The notes beneath the pieces were generated by a model, which worked only from the letters and a program-made list of their open reading frames with translations, searched no databases and was not told where the DNA came from. Below are positions 63,525 through 64,000 of a DNA stretch of 64,000 nucleotides, piece after piece (positions within the stretch are counted from its first letter, which is position 1; each line of letters starts with the position of its first letter). Origin of the DNA: Flaccisagitta enflata (Eukaryota; Chaetognatha; Sagittoidea; Aphragmophora); contig OZ231126.1 of NCBI GenBank assembly GCA_965153355.1, forward strand, positions 107,508,001-107,572,000, given 5' to 3'. Made by a program: the position numbers and the translations under genes.

Positions 63525-64000
63525 ACAAAGTGCTTGTCCCGAATTACCCCTTGGCGGGAAATTCGGGACTTTCCCTGTCATCAAATACAACTGTAACGAA
63601 AGAAACCTTTATCATGCTTAAAGTATTCATATTGAGGAATTCTGCTTTGTATCATCTAAAAGCACATAACCTACCATTTTTTCATGCAAAATTTCAGAGC
63701 ACTGGCTAAAGCGGTTTGGTTTCCACATGATTTCCAAATTTGACAAGATTTTCCTCAAAAACATCATCTTTTAGTAATTTTTCATGTAAAAACTGTTTTG
63801 AATTCATGGAAATTGAATAAAAATGATCAGATTGGTCAAGAATAATTGTTGATACATCAATTTTTTTCATTTTTTTAAATTTTTCACAATAGAAAAGATT
63901 TGAACAAACATTTCAATATATACAAATTCAAAATTGGCTTAAACTTGCCTAGCAACTTTTTCATTCAAATAAGTGTTGTGGCCAAACTATTTGAGCCAGT
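63525..64000. other. No gene seen
   Basis: AT-rich sequence to the window edge with no recognisable feature. Confidence 0.5.

Overview
This window is eukaryotic and almost certainly from an invertebrate animal. It has spliced genes with short GT-AG introns, a beta-1,3-glycosyltransferase with a type II membrane anchor, a GPI-anchored Ly6-type protein, non-LTR retrotransposons and many microsatellites. Nothing in it fixes the phylum, so I do not name one. Only two host genes are convincing. One is a three-exon Ly6/three-finger gene on the minus strand (13166-12501). The other is a four-exon beta-1,3-galactosyltransferase-like gene on the plus strand (43071-47484). A Ser/Pro/Thr-rich ORF behind a TATA box (2526-3368) and a CpG-rich promoter-like block with a perfect RFX X-box (4130-4450) are weaker host candidates.

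Layout: 1-2.3 kb is a 523-bp tandem array broken by a 615-bp foldback element. 2.5-4.8 kb holds the Ser/Pro-rich ORF and the CpG-rich block. 5.9-11 kb is minisatellites and dispersed repeats. 12.3-13.2 kb is the Ly6 gene. 16.4-17.3 kb is a long polypyrimidine/polypurine tract. 17.3-23.9 kb is a nearly complete but frameshifted LINE with ORF1 and an endonuclease/reverse-transcriptase ORF2. 24.7-25.6 kb is a FLYWCH/MULE-type fragment. 26-36 kb is dominated by short structured repeats. 36.4-42.3 kb holds two further LINE remnants, one carrying a stack of nested insertions whose target duplications can be read directly. 43-47.5 kb is the glycosyltransferase gene. 47.5-64 kb is again repeats, minisatellites and MITE-like elements.

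The most striking content is a set of short interspersed elements that differ in sequence but share one architecture. The 5' end is usually AACAAGG plus a small hairpin. Next come a 5' subterminal stem X, a (GTCY)n/(RGAC)n tetranucleotide array or another tandem array, a TTATAGAG-like box, and a 3' hairpin whose last arm X' is complementary to X. A run of A follows. X and X' change together between families, so the pairing is kept while the sequence is not. One copy has a paralogous empty site in the window, and the insertion left no clear target duplication. This fits Helentron-associated (Helitron2-type) elements such as DINE-1, mini-me and pearl. Some copies have grown into kilobase-scale satellites, and several are nested inside one another.
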